From Actinoplanes utahensis (GTDB lineage Bacteria > Actinomycetota > Actinomycetes > Mycobacteriales > Micromonosporaceae), in assembly GCF_016862455.1 (NCBI RefSeq), contig NZ_BOMZ01000027.1, positions 101,893-165,892 of the forward strand: 64,000 nucleotides of DNA. Direction: 5' to 3'. The position numbers were made by a program, and so were the translations under genes. Below are positions 36,097 to 44,705 of the stretch, piece after piece. Position 1 is the first letter of the stretch. Every line of letters starts with the position of its first letter. The notes beneath the pieces were generated by a model. That model had not been told where the DNA came from. It made no database searches and was given only the letters and a program-made list of their open reading frames with translations.

Positions 36097-36426
36097 TCAC
36101 CCTTCGACGGTCTGGTCCGAGAGGAGGGCCATTACCTCCTCCTCGGGGAGATCCGCCAGCCTGTCCGCCAGGTCGTCCACTTCAGCATCCGCCTCCATGG
36201 CACGGGCGATCACCGCCGCGGCGCGCCGTGCGGTGAACTCCTCGGCGAACAGCTCTGTCACCTCCAGGTCGACCCGGTATCGCTGGTACACCTGCTGAAG
36301 GAACTGCACCAGGTGCAGCGACTGTCCCCCCGCGTCGAAGAAGTCGACGCCGGGTCCGGGAGAGTGGGGAAGGATGCCGGCCCACATGGCCAGGACCGCC
36401 TCCTCCGTCGGCTGTGCTTCACCCAT
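36097..36426 (-). CDS. Free-standing carrier protein with acidic tail
   Basis: 109 residues. The carrier core contains FFDAGGQSLHLVQF with the modified Ser, followed by LEVTELFAEEFTARRAAAVI. The final 30 residues are acidic and helical (LADRLADLPEEEVMALL), a tail common on peptidyl carriers that dock to a partner. It lies between a free condensation gene and the glycosyltransferases; the 133-bp gap upstream has no gene. It probably works with that free condensation domain. GTG 36432 is an alternative start. Confidence 0.9.
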   Translation of the reverse strand: MGEAQPTEEAVLAMWAGILPHSPGPGVDFFDAGGQSLHLVQFLQQVYQRYRVDLEVTELFAEEFTARRAAAVIARAMEADAEVDDLADRLADLPEEEVMALLSDQTVEG

Positions 36427-36559
36427 GCCCACCGGACCTCCTCCGCGTGGCGCGGCTCCGGCTGTCACCGGAGCCGACCAGGACCATGCTGGTAGCGCAC
36501 GTGGCTGCCGGGCACGTCCCACAAACGCGGGAGGCGTCCTCCGGCCCGACCGCCGTCGC

Positions 36560-37885
36560 TCACCACGACGGGGGCCGCATGTTGACCAGAGCTTCGGCGA
36601 ACGCCGCCTCCAGCTCGGCGAGCCGCCCCCCGCTGCCGTGCGGCGTGGGTGAGGCTGCGGCGAAGCCCAATCCGTCGTCGCGCAATGAGATCCACATCCC
36701 ATAGCCGCGGCGCCGGGCGGGTGGCATCGAATCGCGGCTCCAACCGTGCTCCATCGCCGTATCCACCATCTCCCGCACTGGTCCGTCGGCCCTGACGGAG
36801 CCGCGGTCGTCGGTGAACGACAGAAAGCAGGTGGGGTGGTCGTCGCGGGCCTGCTCCGGCGGCAGCTCTCCGGCGGCCCGGGCCAGGGGCAACTCGTGGA
36901 ACTCGAGGGTCGCCATCAGGGCACGGCGCACCTCCCGCACCGTGCTGGCGAGGTCGCCGGTCACCGGGAAGTAGAGCGGCAGCATGTTGGCGTACCAGCC
37001 GATCCCGGTCCGCACCCGGTCGTCGTCCCGGTTATGGGTCGCGATCAGCATGCCGGCCTCGCGTACCCCGCCGACTTCACGCAGCGCGGCCCCGAACGCG
37101 GCCACCACGGCCATGAAGAGCGTGGACTTCAGCTCCTTGCACCAGGCCGCGACCGCTGCCAGCTCCCCGGCGTCCAGAACGTGCCGGCGCTCGTAACGGC
37201 TGCCGGTCTCGTCCCAAGACAGATCCAGCCCGAAGGGAGGATGCAGCAGACGACCACCCAGACTGCGGCGCAGCGCCGTCATCGGCAGCTCGAGACCCGC
37301 GCCGGCGGTGAAACGGCCCCGTTGGGCGGCGGCGAAGGTGAAGAAGTCCGCAGGCGGCGGCAGCGGATCCGGCGCCCCGGTGAGCACGGTCTGGTAGAGG
37401 ACCGGCAGCTCGAGCGAGACCAGTGACTGTGACCAGGCGTCCGCCACCAGGTGGTCCGCCGACAGATAGCACACCGTGGGGTCACCTCGCACGACACCGA
37501 CCCTCACCAGGGGCCAGCCCAACACGTCGAAGGGGTGGTCCAGCCGGGTACGGACGTAGCGGTCGATCGCCGCGTCGGCGGCCTTCCGGCTGACGTCGCC
37601 GGTGACCAGATCGGCGGCATCGGTCACCTCACAGTGGATCGCCCGCACGCCCACACGGTCGAGCGCGACCGTCTCGCCGTCCTCGACGAAACGGTACTGG
37701 AGAACCGGGTGACGTAGGATCAGCCGACGTACCGCCTCCTCCAAGGCCGCCAGGTCCACTCTGCCGGGGACCAGGCACACCATGGGAATCGTCTTGCCGG
37801 ACGGCTCACCTCCTTCAGCGTCCTCGGCGGTGACCGCGAGCACTCGACGTTCCTGGGCGAACGACGGCAGCGAAGGGGGGATCAC
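36560..37885 (-). CDS. Stand-alone condensation-domain protein
   Basis: 441 residues of an NRPS condensation-like fold. The motif is ADHLVADAWS (His 145, Asp 149): the catalytic His is present, the preceding residue is Asp and the Gly is Ala. The overall form recalls free condensation enzymes and acyltransferase relatives. The GTG start overlaps the thioesterase stop by 4 nt and a free carrier gene follows, so a carrier-plus-condensation pair is likely. Possible jobs are attaching the E1/E2-derived acyl group, joining two chains, or release by amide or ester formation; sequence alone does not decide. Confidence 0.87.
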   Translation of the reverse strand: MIPPSLPSFAQERRVLAVTAEDAEGGEPSGKTIPMVCLVPGRVDLAALEEAVRRLILRHPVLQYRFVEDGETVALDRVGVRAIHCEVTDAADLVTGDVSRKAADAAIDRYVRTRLDHPFDVLGWPLVRVGVVRGDPTVCYLSADHLVADAWSQSLVSLELPVLYQTVLTGAPDPLPPPADFFTFAAAQRGRFTAGAGLELPMTALRRSLGGRLLHPPFGLDLSWDETGSRYERRHVLDAGELAAVAAWCKELKSTLFMAVVAAFGAALREVGGVREAGMLIATHNRDDDRVRTGIGWYANMLPLYFPVTGDLASTVREVRRALMATLEFHELPLARAAGELPPEQARDDHPTCFLSFTDDRGSVRADGPVREMVDTAMEHGWSRDSMPPARRRGYGMWISLRDDGLGFAAASPTPHGSGGRLAELEAAFAEALVNMRPPSW

Positions 37886-38673
37886 TCGGCGCCTCCGGGC
37901 ACCTCAGCGGGCTCCGCGGCCAGATCCGCCGCCACACAGCCCAGCACGTCGGCGGCATGATCGCGGAGGAACAGATGTCCTCCTGTGAACGGGTACACCT
38001 GACAGGTGCCGGTCGTGTGCCGTTGCCAGCCCAGCATCTCGTCCACGCGCACCTCGGGGTCGTCCACGGCGGTGAAGCAGGTGATCGGCATCGTTAGCGG
38101 CTCCTGAGGACGGTATCGGTACGTCTCGCACAGCTCGAAATCGGCGCGGATCATCGGAGCGAGGAAGTCGAGCAGCTCAGGGTCGATACGGCCCACACTC
38201 GACGGTCCGGCCATTTCCGCGAGCCGTGCCCGGAACTGCGGCGGGGGCAGGGTGCTCGCCGCAGGACGCCAGGGGGGCAGATCCGGCGCGCGGTGCGCGG
38301 ACACGAACAGCCGCACCGGCAGCGGTGCGCGGCGGTGGCGCAGCTCACGGCAGAGCTCGAAGGCGAGCAGGGCGCCCATGCTGTGCCCCAGTAGGGCATA
38401 CGGCACGTCGAGAGCCGGCACGAGCTGCTCGGCGAGCTGCGGGACCAGCTGGTCGAGCCGCCGGAAAGCCGGCTCCTGCCGCCGGTTCTCGCGGCCGGGT
38501 GGCTGAACGGCCCAGATCTCGGCCCGCAGCGGGTCCGGCAGTGACCATCCGTTGAACATGGATGCTCCGGCACCGGCATTGGGCAGGCAGATGAGCCGCA
38601 GCGCCGGCTGGGAGTGCCCGCCGCTCCGCCTTATCCAGCGTGTGTTCGGTGCTGGATCCGACCACCCTTTCAT
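37882..38673 (-). CDS. Type II thioesterase (serine nucleophile)
   Basis: 263 residues with LPNAGAGASMF, the elbow GHSMGALLAFELC (Ser 98), an Asp in AVDDPEV and His in GGHLFL. This is the standard type II editing thioesterase of NRPS/PKS systems. It differs from the two cluster thioesterases that have Cys at this place. It is the first gene of the leftward group that runs to the E2 gene. ATG 38673 faces the other thioesterase gene across 113 bp. Confidence 0.93.
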   Translation of the reverse strand: MKGWSDPAPNTRWIRRSGGHSQPALRLICLPNAGAGASMFNGWSLPDPLRAEIWAVQPPGRENRRQEPAFRRLDQLVPQLAEQLVPALDVPYALLGHSMGALLAFELCRELRHRRAPLPVRLFVSAHRAPDLPPWRPAASTLPPPQFRARLAEMAGPSSVGRIDPELLDFLAPMIRADFELCETYRYRPQEPLTMPITCFTAVDDPEVRVDEMLGWQRHTTGTCQVYPFTGGHLFLRDHAADVLGCVAADLAAEPAEVPGGAE

Positions 38674-38786
38674 GCGGCGTCCTTCCCTGAACGTACCCGG
38701 CCACCGGGCAGATGGTGCCAGTAGCCCGGCCGGGTGGGCGGTCGCGTCAACTGGGGACATGCAGCCCCTTCGGGAGTTCACCGACG

Positions 38787-39548
38787 ATGGGGTACGTGCG
38801 CCCTACCGACTGGTTCATCCCCCTGTCCGACCCTGATCGGGCGACGCAGCACGTCTGTGCGATTCCCCAGGCGGGTGGAGGCGCGACCGCGTTCGCCGCG
38901 CTCTCCGACGAGCTGGGTCCCGACATCGCCGTCTGGGCCCTCAATCTGCCCGGTCGGCAGGCCCGCTTCGGTGAGCCTGTCCGAACCGAGCTGGAGCCCC
39001 TGCTCGACGACCTCGTGACGGCGTTCCCACGGCGTGCGCCGATGCTCCTGTTCGGTTACTGCTCCGGTGCCCTGCTCGCCTTCCTCCTCGCCCGCCGACT
39101 GCGCCGGGATGGCAATCGGTTACCGGACGGCCTGGTGGCGGCTTCCTATCCGGCACCCGACCGGGCTGAGCCGACGCGGGACATCCACCGGCTGCCGGGC
39201 GCGGAGTTCTGGACGGAGATTCTGTCCTACGGTGGGGTGCCGGAGCGGATCGCAGCCCAGCCCGACTTCCGGGAGATCTTCGAGCCGGCGCTGCGCGCTG
39301 ACTACGAATTGCTTTCCGGATACCACTATCGTGACGAGCCGCCGCTGCCAGTGCCGATCACGGCGGTCTCCGGCACCGACGACGCGGTGTTGCGCTCGGC
39401 GGACGTCGACCGCTGGCGGACACACACCGAGGGCGCCTTCCGGTCGGAGACCGTCGCCGGCGACCACTGGCTGCTGGAGAACGCGCCGCACGAGGTGGCC
39501 GGCCTCCTGCGCGACAGCCTCGCCCGGGCCACGCCGGCCTCGCGGTGA
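38787..39548 (+). CDS. Type II thioesterase with cysteine at the nucleophile position
   Basis: 253 residues, close in pattern to the 6.4-7.1 kb thioesterase: IPQAGGGATAF, NLPGRQARF, elbow FGYCSGALLAFLLA (Cys 92 in the GxSxG place), SGTDDAV and GDHWLL. A Ser sits one residue after the Cys, but the elbow position itself is Cys. The chosen ATG has GGGAG 11 nt upstream; earlier in-frame codons do not look like thioesterase. It overlaps the next carrier gene by 4 nt, so it may act specifically on that carrier. Confidence 0.9.
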   Translation: MGYVRPTDWFIPLSDPDRATQHVCAIPQAGGGATAFAALSDELGPDIAVWALNLPGRQARFGEPVRTELEPLLDDLVTAFPRRAPMLLFGYCSGALLAFLLARRLRRDGNRLPDGLVAASYPAPDRAEPTRDIHRLPGAEFWTEILSYGGVPERIAAQPDFREIFEPALRADYELLSGYHYRDEPPLPVPITAVSGTDDAVLRSADVDRWRTHTEGAFRSETVAGDHWLLENAPHEVAGLLRDSLARATPASR

Positions 39549-39811
39549 CCGGCGGTCAAGAGCCGGGCCTGGCCGGCCTCCACGCCCGATTCACCCAGCG
39601 CCGACCGTTGGATATGGACACCAACTTCTTCGAGGCCGGATTCACTTCGGAACTCCTCGCCGATGTACTGAACGACCTGCAACAAGCCGGCCATGCGGTG
39701 TCATTGGTCGATCTGTACCGCTATCCGACGGTTCGTTCCCTCGGCGCCGCACTCGGCGTGGTGGAACGCCGAGCTACCGTTTCTCCGCCGTGGCTGCGTG
39801 ACCGGACCTGA
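39545..39811 (+). CDS. Free-standing carrier protein with unusual attachment site
   Basis: 88 residues. The core reads NFFEAGFTSELLADVLNDL; the Ser in FTSELL aligns with the phosphopantetheine Ser, although the usual Leu after it is Glu. LVDLYRYPTVRSLGAAL is the typical carrier C-terminal helix. The GTG start overlaps the thioesterase stop by 4 nt. The altered site could mean a specialised or weakly modified carrier. It is the last cluster gene before the kinase and closes the rightward pair. Confidence 0.8.
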   Translation: MTGGQEPGLAGLHARFTQRRPLDMDTNFFEAGFTSELLADVLNDLQQAGHAVSLVDLYRYPTVRSLGAALGVVERRATVSPPWLRDRT

Positions 39812-40016
39812 CCGGCGACTCCAGGCCCCAGCCGCCCGCCCGGTTGCGCGTTCCAGGATGGTGACGGCTCGCAGCGGGCGTCGCAGCCGGGTCCACACGC
39901 GTCCAGCCATGATGTCGATCTCGCCCTTGTCGAGCCAGTAGACCCGGATCGAGCGACGAGCGCGCTCCGCTGGGCCTGCGTGCGCCCTTGGGGGCACTAC
40001 CTTCGCCGCCTGCCGG

Positions 40017-41801
40017 TCATCCGATGATCTCCAGATTCCGCAAGGCGATCTGGTAAGGCGCCTCCCCGCCGGCCGGGTCACCATGGCCGCCGATCAGCAC
40101 GTCTCCCCCGCCCGGTGGTACGCCCTTCTCCAAACTGACCTCGGCGACTTCGCGAGCGTCTCGATAGAAAGTGGCCGTACTCCCGCGGATGTCGACAGCG
40201 ATGCGATGCGGCTCGCCCAGCCGTGTGCGTTCGGGCAGCAGGTAGGTACCCAGTTCCTCGACGGTGTCGCCCTCGTACCAGTTGAAGACGTATCCGTGGG
40301 GGCATGCGTTCACGCCGTAGGCGCCGGCCTCGGTGCTGAGGAAATGCACGGCGGCGCAGCTTCCAGCCGTGCGCAGGTCGGCCTCCACCGAGATCCGGTG
40401 AGCGCCGGCGAAGGTCTGCGGAGCCGGTCCACACTCGTAGGTGCCCTCTCGAGCCACCGTGACCAACAGCGCGTCTGCGTACCGGCAAGAACTGCTGCCG
40501 TCGCTGTTCGCGCGGATCACATCCGGGCGGGTCAGCGGATCCGCCACGTCGGCGTTCGCCGCGAAGCGGAACGGGCGCGCGATGGACGGCGCCGGGTCCG
40601 ATTCCCCAGGCCCGGCGCCGCCCGGCTGCGGTGGGCGCTGCGGCGAGGGAGAGACGCTGGTGGCTCGTGACGGTGCGGCGTCCCGGAGACCAGGGAGTAC
40701 GGTCGTCCCCGTCGGATCATCAGGCCGCGTGCGTAACGCCCATCCGAGCGTCGCCATGCCCGCCACGGCGGTCAGCATGGCTACGACCATCCTGTACCGG
40801 CGCCGGGAGGCAGCCGTCGGCCGGCGGGGGTCGGTGACCGGCCGACGGCTGACGATGATGGGACGCGGAACGCCGCCGAAGGTGGTTTGGACCTCCTGCG
40901 CCGCGTTGCGCAGCGCCGGCTGCGCCTCCATGGCGGACTCGGCGGCCATGCCGGTACTCAACAAGTGATCCAGCAGCTCTCGGGCGGTGGGCCGGTCGCC
41001 TGGCCGCTTCCGCAGCGCCGCCTCCACCAGCTCACGCAAGGGCCCGTTGATGCCGGTCAAATCGGGCGGCTCGGTCATGATGCGGGTCGCCGTCGCGAGT
41101 GGTGTCTCCCCGTCGAACGGGCTGCGCCCGGTGCCGGCATAGGCCACCACCGCGCCCCACGCGAAGATGTCCGCCGCCACCGTCAGCGACTTGTCGGGTC
41201 CGTTGCCGAATCGCTCCGGCGCCATGTACGCCACGGTGCCGACCATCTGGTCAGCCAGCGTGTGCCGGGTGGAGGCATGCATCGCCTGGGCGATCCCGAA
41301 GTCGATGACCTTCGGCGTGCCGGGCGGCAACAGCACGTTGGCCGGCTTCAGGTCCCGGTGGATCACTCCGGCGGCATGGATCGCGGTCAGCGCGGTGGCC
41401 ACCCCGATCGCGACCCCGTGCAGGTTCGCCGAAGTCAACGGCCCGCGGTGCCGGACCACGTCGGCGAGACTCGGCCCGTCCACGTACTCGATCACCAAGT
41501 ACGGCGGCTCGTGGTTCGGGTCCGCGTCGAGCACCTCGGCGGTGCAGAAGGGGGGCACCTGCCGCGCTCGTTGCACCTCGGTGCGGAACCGGCGGCGGAA
41601 CGCCTCGTCGGATGCCAGGGCGGGACGCACCACCTTCACCGCCACCAGCCGTCCCTGACCGCTTTGGGCGAGGTAGACGGTCCCCATACCGCCAGTTCCC
41701 AGACGCCCGATGACACGGTAGGCCCCCAGATGAGTCGGGTCGCCCGCGCCGATCGGTTCGGCTCGCCCGCCAGGCACGGCATCTTCGCCTCGTGTCGTCA
41801 T
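40017..41801 (-). CDS. Membrane Ser/Thr protein kinase (PknB-like) with extracellular domain
   Basis: 594 residues. The kinase domain (about 25-285) shows the Gly loop GRLGTGGMGTVY, Lys in VAVKVV, HRDLKPANVLL, DFG and APERF, all intact. A basic juxtamembrane part and one membrane segment near 380 (MVVAMLTAVAGMATLGW) follow. Then comes a Pro/Ser linker and an extracellular domain of about 150 residues with Cys pairs (SCRYADALL, CAAVHFLS, FNWYEGDTVEELG) that looks like a lectin/glucanase-type beta sandwich. It probably senses an external ligand or wall state. ATG 41801 is the first start that leaves a normal kinase N-terminus. It may be resident rather than part of the cluster. Confidence 0.92.
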   Translation of the reverse strand: MTTRGEDAVPGGRAEPIGAGDPTHLGAYRVIGRLGTGGMGTVYLAQSGQGRLVAVKVVRPALASDEAFRRRFRTEVQRARQVPPFCTAEVLDADPNHEPPYLVIEYVDGPSLADVVRHRGPLTSANLHGVAIGVATALTAIHAAGVIHRDLKPANVLLPPGTPKVIDFGIAQAMHASTRHTLADQMVGTVAYMAPERFGNGPDKSLTVAADIFAWGAVVAYAGTGRSPFDGETPLATATRIMTEPPDLTGINGPLRELVEAALRKRPGDRPTARELLDHLLSTGMAAESAMEAQPALRNAAQEVQTTFGGVPRPIIVSRRPVTDPRRPTAASRRRYRMVVAMLTAVAGMATLGWALRTRPDDPTGTTVLPGLRDAAPSRATSVSPSPQRPPQPGGAGPGESDPAPSIARPFRFAANADVADPLTRPDVIRANSDGSSSCRYADALLVTVAREGTYECGPAPQTFAGAHRISVEADLRTAGSCAAVHFLSTEAGAYGVNACPHGYVFNWYEGDTVEELGTYLLPERTRLGEPHRIAVDIRGSTATFYRDAREVAEVSLEKGVPPGGGDVLIGGHGDPAGGEAPYQIALRNLEIIG

Positions 41802-42052
41802 CAAGTTCAAATACCCCGTCCGATCGGGGCTGACAAAGGCGCCGCAACGGAAGAGATCAAGATCATGGCACGACGCCAGCCGTCTGATGACGACCAATGA
41901 TCCGCCGGGGCACCGCCGAAGTCTGGCCGACACAGCTACGAGGACACGGCGCCAACCGCCCCGGCACCACGGCCCAGCACTACCGAAGCCTAGGAGAGGT
42001 CACCCCTGGATGGGCGGCACTGCTCCACATCTGCTCCCAGAACCATGACCGA

Positions 42053-42085
42053 ACACCCGCCGTCGTGGATCATGACGGCGGGTGT
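42053..42085. terminator. Hairpin next to tRNA remnant, related to the tRNA-Val terminator
   Basis: A perfect 12-bp stem (ACACCCGCCGTC at 42053-42064 with its complement at 42074-42085) has a 9-nt loop containing GGATCAT. The hairpin downstream of the intact tRNA-Val shares the outer stem ACACCCGC and the loop GGATCAT, so the two are copies that have drifted. Here it stands beside the tRNA fragment. Confidence 0.7.
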
Positions 42086-42103
42086 CTCTGCAGCTAGATG
42101 ACT

Positions 42104-42150
42104 ATGTGGGCGATACGGGGATCGAACCAGTGACCTCTCCGGTGTGAACG
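42104..42150 (-). repeat. tRNA-Val 3'-half remnant, putative attachment site (left)
   Basis: These 47 bp match 55043-55089, which covers the anticodon loop to the 3' end of the intact tRNA-Val, at 46 of 47 positions. The single change (42117 versus 55056) breaks one pair of the T stem. The match stops abruptly at 42150, and what follows is not tRNA. Such a displaced 3' half of a tRNA gene is the usual scar of site-specific integration; a decayed duplicate tRNA is the alternative. Confidence 0.8.
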
Positions 42151-42424
42151 TGGCCCAATCAAGCCGCTGACCACCGAGAACACAGATCTGTCCTGCTCCG
42201 CCGCCGTCGCCCGACACTACTGAACGCTGCCCGGCTCTGTTCGGTGCCGACCCCGGGCTGACCTGCAACATCAGGTTGAAAATGGCTCAGCCATCCACTC
42301 GGCTCCCGGCTGACCACAGTAGGCGCACCTGCGCTGGCCCCGACCGGTGACCGACACGCCGGTGCGGTATGCCTCTGTAGGCGGGCTCCATGGTGCCTCC
42401 ACCGCCGCTCGCGACCATCCCGGT

Positions 42425-43540
42425 ATGCCGACACTCTTCGAACCGGTTCAGCTGGGCCGTCTCCGGTTGCCCAACCGGATCGTGATGGCGCCGATGGGCC
42501 GGGGACGAGCCGACCGAAACGGGACGCCGCTGCCTTACGTGGCCGACTACTACGCTCAACGGGCCGCAGCCGGACTGATCGTCAGCGAGGCCACCAGTCC
42601 GGCTCCGCATGCTGCCGGCCATCCGTACGGGGTGCACTGGCACTCCGCAGACGACACCGCGGCCTGGAAGACGGTCGCTGCGGCCGTGCACGCCGCCGGC
42701 GGCCGCATGACTCTGCAGATCATGCACGCGGGCCGGATCGGCCATCCGGACCTCTACGGCCACATTCCGCTGGCACCGTCGCCCGTACCCGCGGCTGGGC
42801 TGGCTCGCACATGGAACGGTCCCCAACCGTATCCCGTACCGCGGGAGATGTCGCCGAGTGACATAGCCGGTGCCATCGACGACGTCGTACGATGCGCCGT
42901 CGCGGCGGTCGAGGCCGGTTTCGACGCTGTGGAGATTCACGGGGCGAACGGATATCTGATCCATCAGTTCCTGTCGTCCACGGTGAACCGCCGCACCGAC
43001 GGCTACGGTGGGCCTCCCCACCGGCGGGTCCGGTTCGCGGTGGACCTGGTGGAAGCGGTGGCCGCCGCCATCGGCGCGGAACGGACCGGGATACGGCTGT
43101 CCCCCGGTTTCGGCCTCAACGACATGAGCGAACCCGACGCCGCGGAGTTGTACCCGGTTCTGCTCGAGGCGCTGCGGCCGGTCGGTCCGGCATACCTGCA
43201 CCTGGTCCATGGCTCCGACCCCGACCTCGTCCGAGCGGTGCGTGCCCGGTGGGAGGGACCGATCGTGCTCAACCCGGGCACCGGCGACCTGGACCCGGAC
43301 GCCACCCGTGCGGTGGTGGCCGATGCCCTGGCCGCGGGGTTCGACGCGATCTCCTTCGGTAAGCAGTTCCTGGCCAATCCGGACCTGCCCCATCGTCTGG
43401 CCGAGGGCATCGGCTTCAACCGTCCTGACCCGGCGACCTTCTATCAGGGTGGGCGGCAGGGCTATCTCGACTATCCGAAAGCCGACCTCAGAGAAGGGGA
43501 CACCACGTCATGGTCGTTTTCGTCAACAAGCTCACGCTGA
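42425..43540 (+). CDS. Old yellow enzyme family FMN oxidoreductase
   Basis: 371 residues of a TIM-barrel NADH:flavin oxidoreductase. [20 protein letters not shown] is the family N-terminus, and [19 protein letters not shown] with DGYGG is its signature. It should reduce an activated C=C, or act as a xenobiotic-type reductase, using FMN. ATG 42425 is preferred, since the earlier codons are unlike the family. The coding region overlaps the following monooxygenase by 31 nt, so they are one unit. It is the first gene right of the tRNA remnant. Confidence 0.92.
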   Translation: MPTLFEPVQLGRLRLPNRIVMAPMGRGRADRNGTPLPYVADYYAQRAAAGLIVSEATSPAPHAAGHPYGVHWHSADDTAAWKTVAAAVHAAGGRMTLQIMHAGRIGHPDLYGHIPLAPSPVPAAGLARTWNGPQPYPVPREMSPSDIAGAIDDVVRCAVAAVEAGFDAVEIHGANGYLIHQFLSSTVNRRTDGYGGPPHRRVRFAVDLVEAVAAAIGAERTGIRLSPGFGLNDMSEPDAAELYPVLLEALRPVGPAYLHLVHGSDPDLVRAVRARWEGPIVLNPGTGDLDPDATRAVVADALAAGFDAISFGKQFLANPDLPHRLAEGIGFNRPDPATFYQGGRQGYLDYPKADLREGDTTSWSFSSTSSR

Positions 43541-43806
43541 TCGGTGCCGCAGAGGACCTGGAGAGCCGGTACGCGAAGGTCGCCGAGTACATGCGGACCC
43601 GGCCCGGCCTCGTCAGCTATGTCCTGAGCCGCTCCCAGAAGGACCCGTCGACCTACTACAACATCGCCGAGTGGACCGATGAGGAGTCATTCCGGGCCGC
43701 ATTGCAGGAGCCGGAGTTCCGCAGCCGGCTCGACCGGCTGACCGGCGTCATCAAGGGTGAGCCGCACCTGACCGAACCCGTTCTGCGGTACGACGCGGCC
43801 AACTGA
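43510..43806 (+). CDS. Antibiotic biosynthesis monooxygenase (ABM) domain protein
   Basis: 98 residues of the small ferredoxin-like ABM fold: [40 protein letters not shown]. Members such as ActVA-Orf6 oxidise aromatic polyketides to quinones without cofactor; others are cyclases or heme-degrading enzymes. Its neighbours, an ActIII-like ketoreductase and a FAD hydroxylase, favour a polyketide quinone-forming role. It overlaps the upstream flavin enzyme by 31 nt. Confidence 0.87.
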   Translation: MVVFVNKLTLIGAAEDLESRYAKVAEYMRTRPGLVSYVLSRSQKDPSTYYNIAEWTDEESFRAALQEPEFRSRLDRLTGVIKGEPHLTEPVLRYDAAN

Positions 43807-43816
43807 GCAACGTGTC

Positions 43817-43855
43817 CGCGGCGGCTGTCCGGTTTCCTGCCGGGCGGCCGCCGCG
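43817..43855. terminator. Hairpin between convergent ABM and ketoreductase genes
   Basis: A 9-bp inverted repeat (CGCGGCGGC at 43817-43825 and its complement at 43847-43855) lies in the 58-bp gap between converging genes and is a likely bidirectional terminator. Confidence 0.55.
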
Positions 43856-43864
43856 TCTCGTGGG

Positions 43865-44653
43865 TCAGTAGTTGCCCAGGCCGCCGCAGACGTTGACGGC
43901 CTGCGCCGTCATCGAGGCGGCTGAGTCGGTGACCAGGTAGCCGACCAGTCCGGCGACCTCCTCCGGTGTCGAATAGCGCCCGAGCGGGATCTTCGCCTGG
44001 AACCGTTCCAGCACCGCCTGCTCGGTGGTGTCCCAGTGCGCGGCGTACCCCTGCCGGACCCGAACCGCCATCGGCGTCTCCACGTAGCCCGGGCACACCG
44101 CGTTCACGGTGATACCGCTGCCCGCCAGTTCGAAGCCGAGTGCCTTGGTGAACCCCACCACCCCGTGCTTGGCGGCGGTGTACGGCGCAGCGAGGGCGAC
44201 GCCCTGCTTGCCGGCGGTGGAGGCGATGTTGATGATGCGACCCCAGCCGTTCTCCCGGATGCCGCCGGCCCGCAGCACTTCGCGAGTGACCCGGAAGGTG
44301 GCGGTGAGGTTGGTGGCCAGGACGTCGTCCCACAGGGCGTCGTCGAGGTCGGCGGTGACGCCGCCACCGGACCGGCCGGCATTGTTGACCAGCACGCTGA
44401 CCGGCCCGAACCGGTCGACCGCGGAAGCCACCAGGCAGGTGATGTCGTCGGCCGAACGGACGTCGGCCACCACGCCGTCGACCTTCAGCCCGCGTCCACG
44501 GAGCTTGTCGGTGACCGTGGCCACCTGCGCGGCGTCCCGGGCGCAGAAGTAGGTGGCGAGGCCGCTCTCGGCCAGCGTCTCGACCACGGCCAAGCCGATC
44601 CCGCTGGTGCCGCCGGTGACCAGGGCCGCTCCGCGGCCCCTGGATTCCGTCAT
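43865..44653 (-). CDS. ActIII-like aromatic polyketide ketoreductase (SDR)
   Basis: 262 residues very close in pattern to actinorhodin ketoreductase ActIII: TGGTSGIG, the PGGG-type loop as NNAGRSGGGVTA, NIASTAGKQGV, YTAAKHGVVGFTKALG, NAVCPGYVETPM and the C-terminal NVCGGLGNY. Enzymes of this group reduce C9 of a type II polyketide chain bound to ACP. No ketosynthase/chain-length pair or ACP of that type lies nearby. It therefore may serve a minimal PKS elsewhere, or be left over from a lost cluster. Confidence 0.93.
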   Translation of the reverse strand: MTESRGRGAALVTGGTSGIGLAVVETLAESGLATYFCARDAAQVATVTDKLRGRGLKVDGVVADVRSADDITCLVASAVDRFGPVSVLVNNAGRSGGGVTADLDDALWDDVLATNLTATFRVTREVLRAGGIRENGWGRIINIASTAGKQGVALAAPYTAAKHGVVGFTKALGFELAGSGITVNAVCPGYVETPMAVRVRQGYAAHWDTTEQAVLERFQAKIPLGRYSTPEEVAGLVGYLVTDSAASMTAQAVNVCGGLGNY

Positions 44654-44705
44654 GGTGGTGTCCTTTCTCAGGTGTCGTCAGTGCGTGGGCAGAGGTGTGC
44701 CGGTT

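Larger units (their letters stand above)
41802..42424. other. 623-bp gene-free stretch at left island border
   Basis: I see no convincing gene here. It holds a terminator-like hairpin and a 3'-half tRNA-Val remnant, described separately. The rest shows no family resemblance on either strand; a 66-residue open frame at 41897-42097 has no recognisable motif. Confidence 0.6.

Noticed and set aside
39701..40084. 127-codon leftward frame in the kinase/carrier gap
   Set aside because: It overlaps the carrier and kinase genes, has no homologous-looking motif and no good ribosome binding site.
41897..42097. Possible integrase C-terminal fragment next to the att remnant
   Set aside because: I looked for tyrosine-recombinase signatures (R..HxxR...Y) and found none; it cannot be supported.
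42104..42150. A second functional tRNA-Val
   Set aside because: Only the 3' half is present; the acceptor 5' strand and D arm are missing and the T stem has a mismatch.
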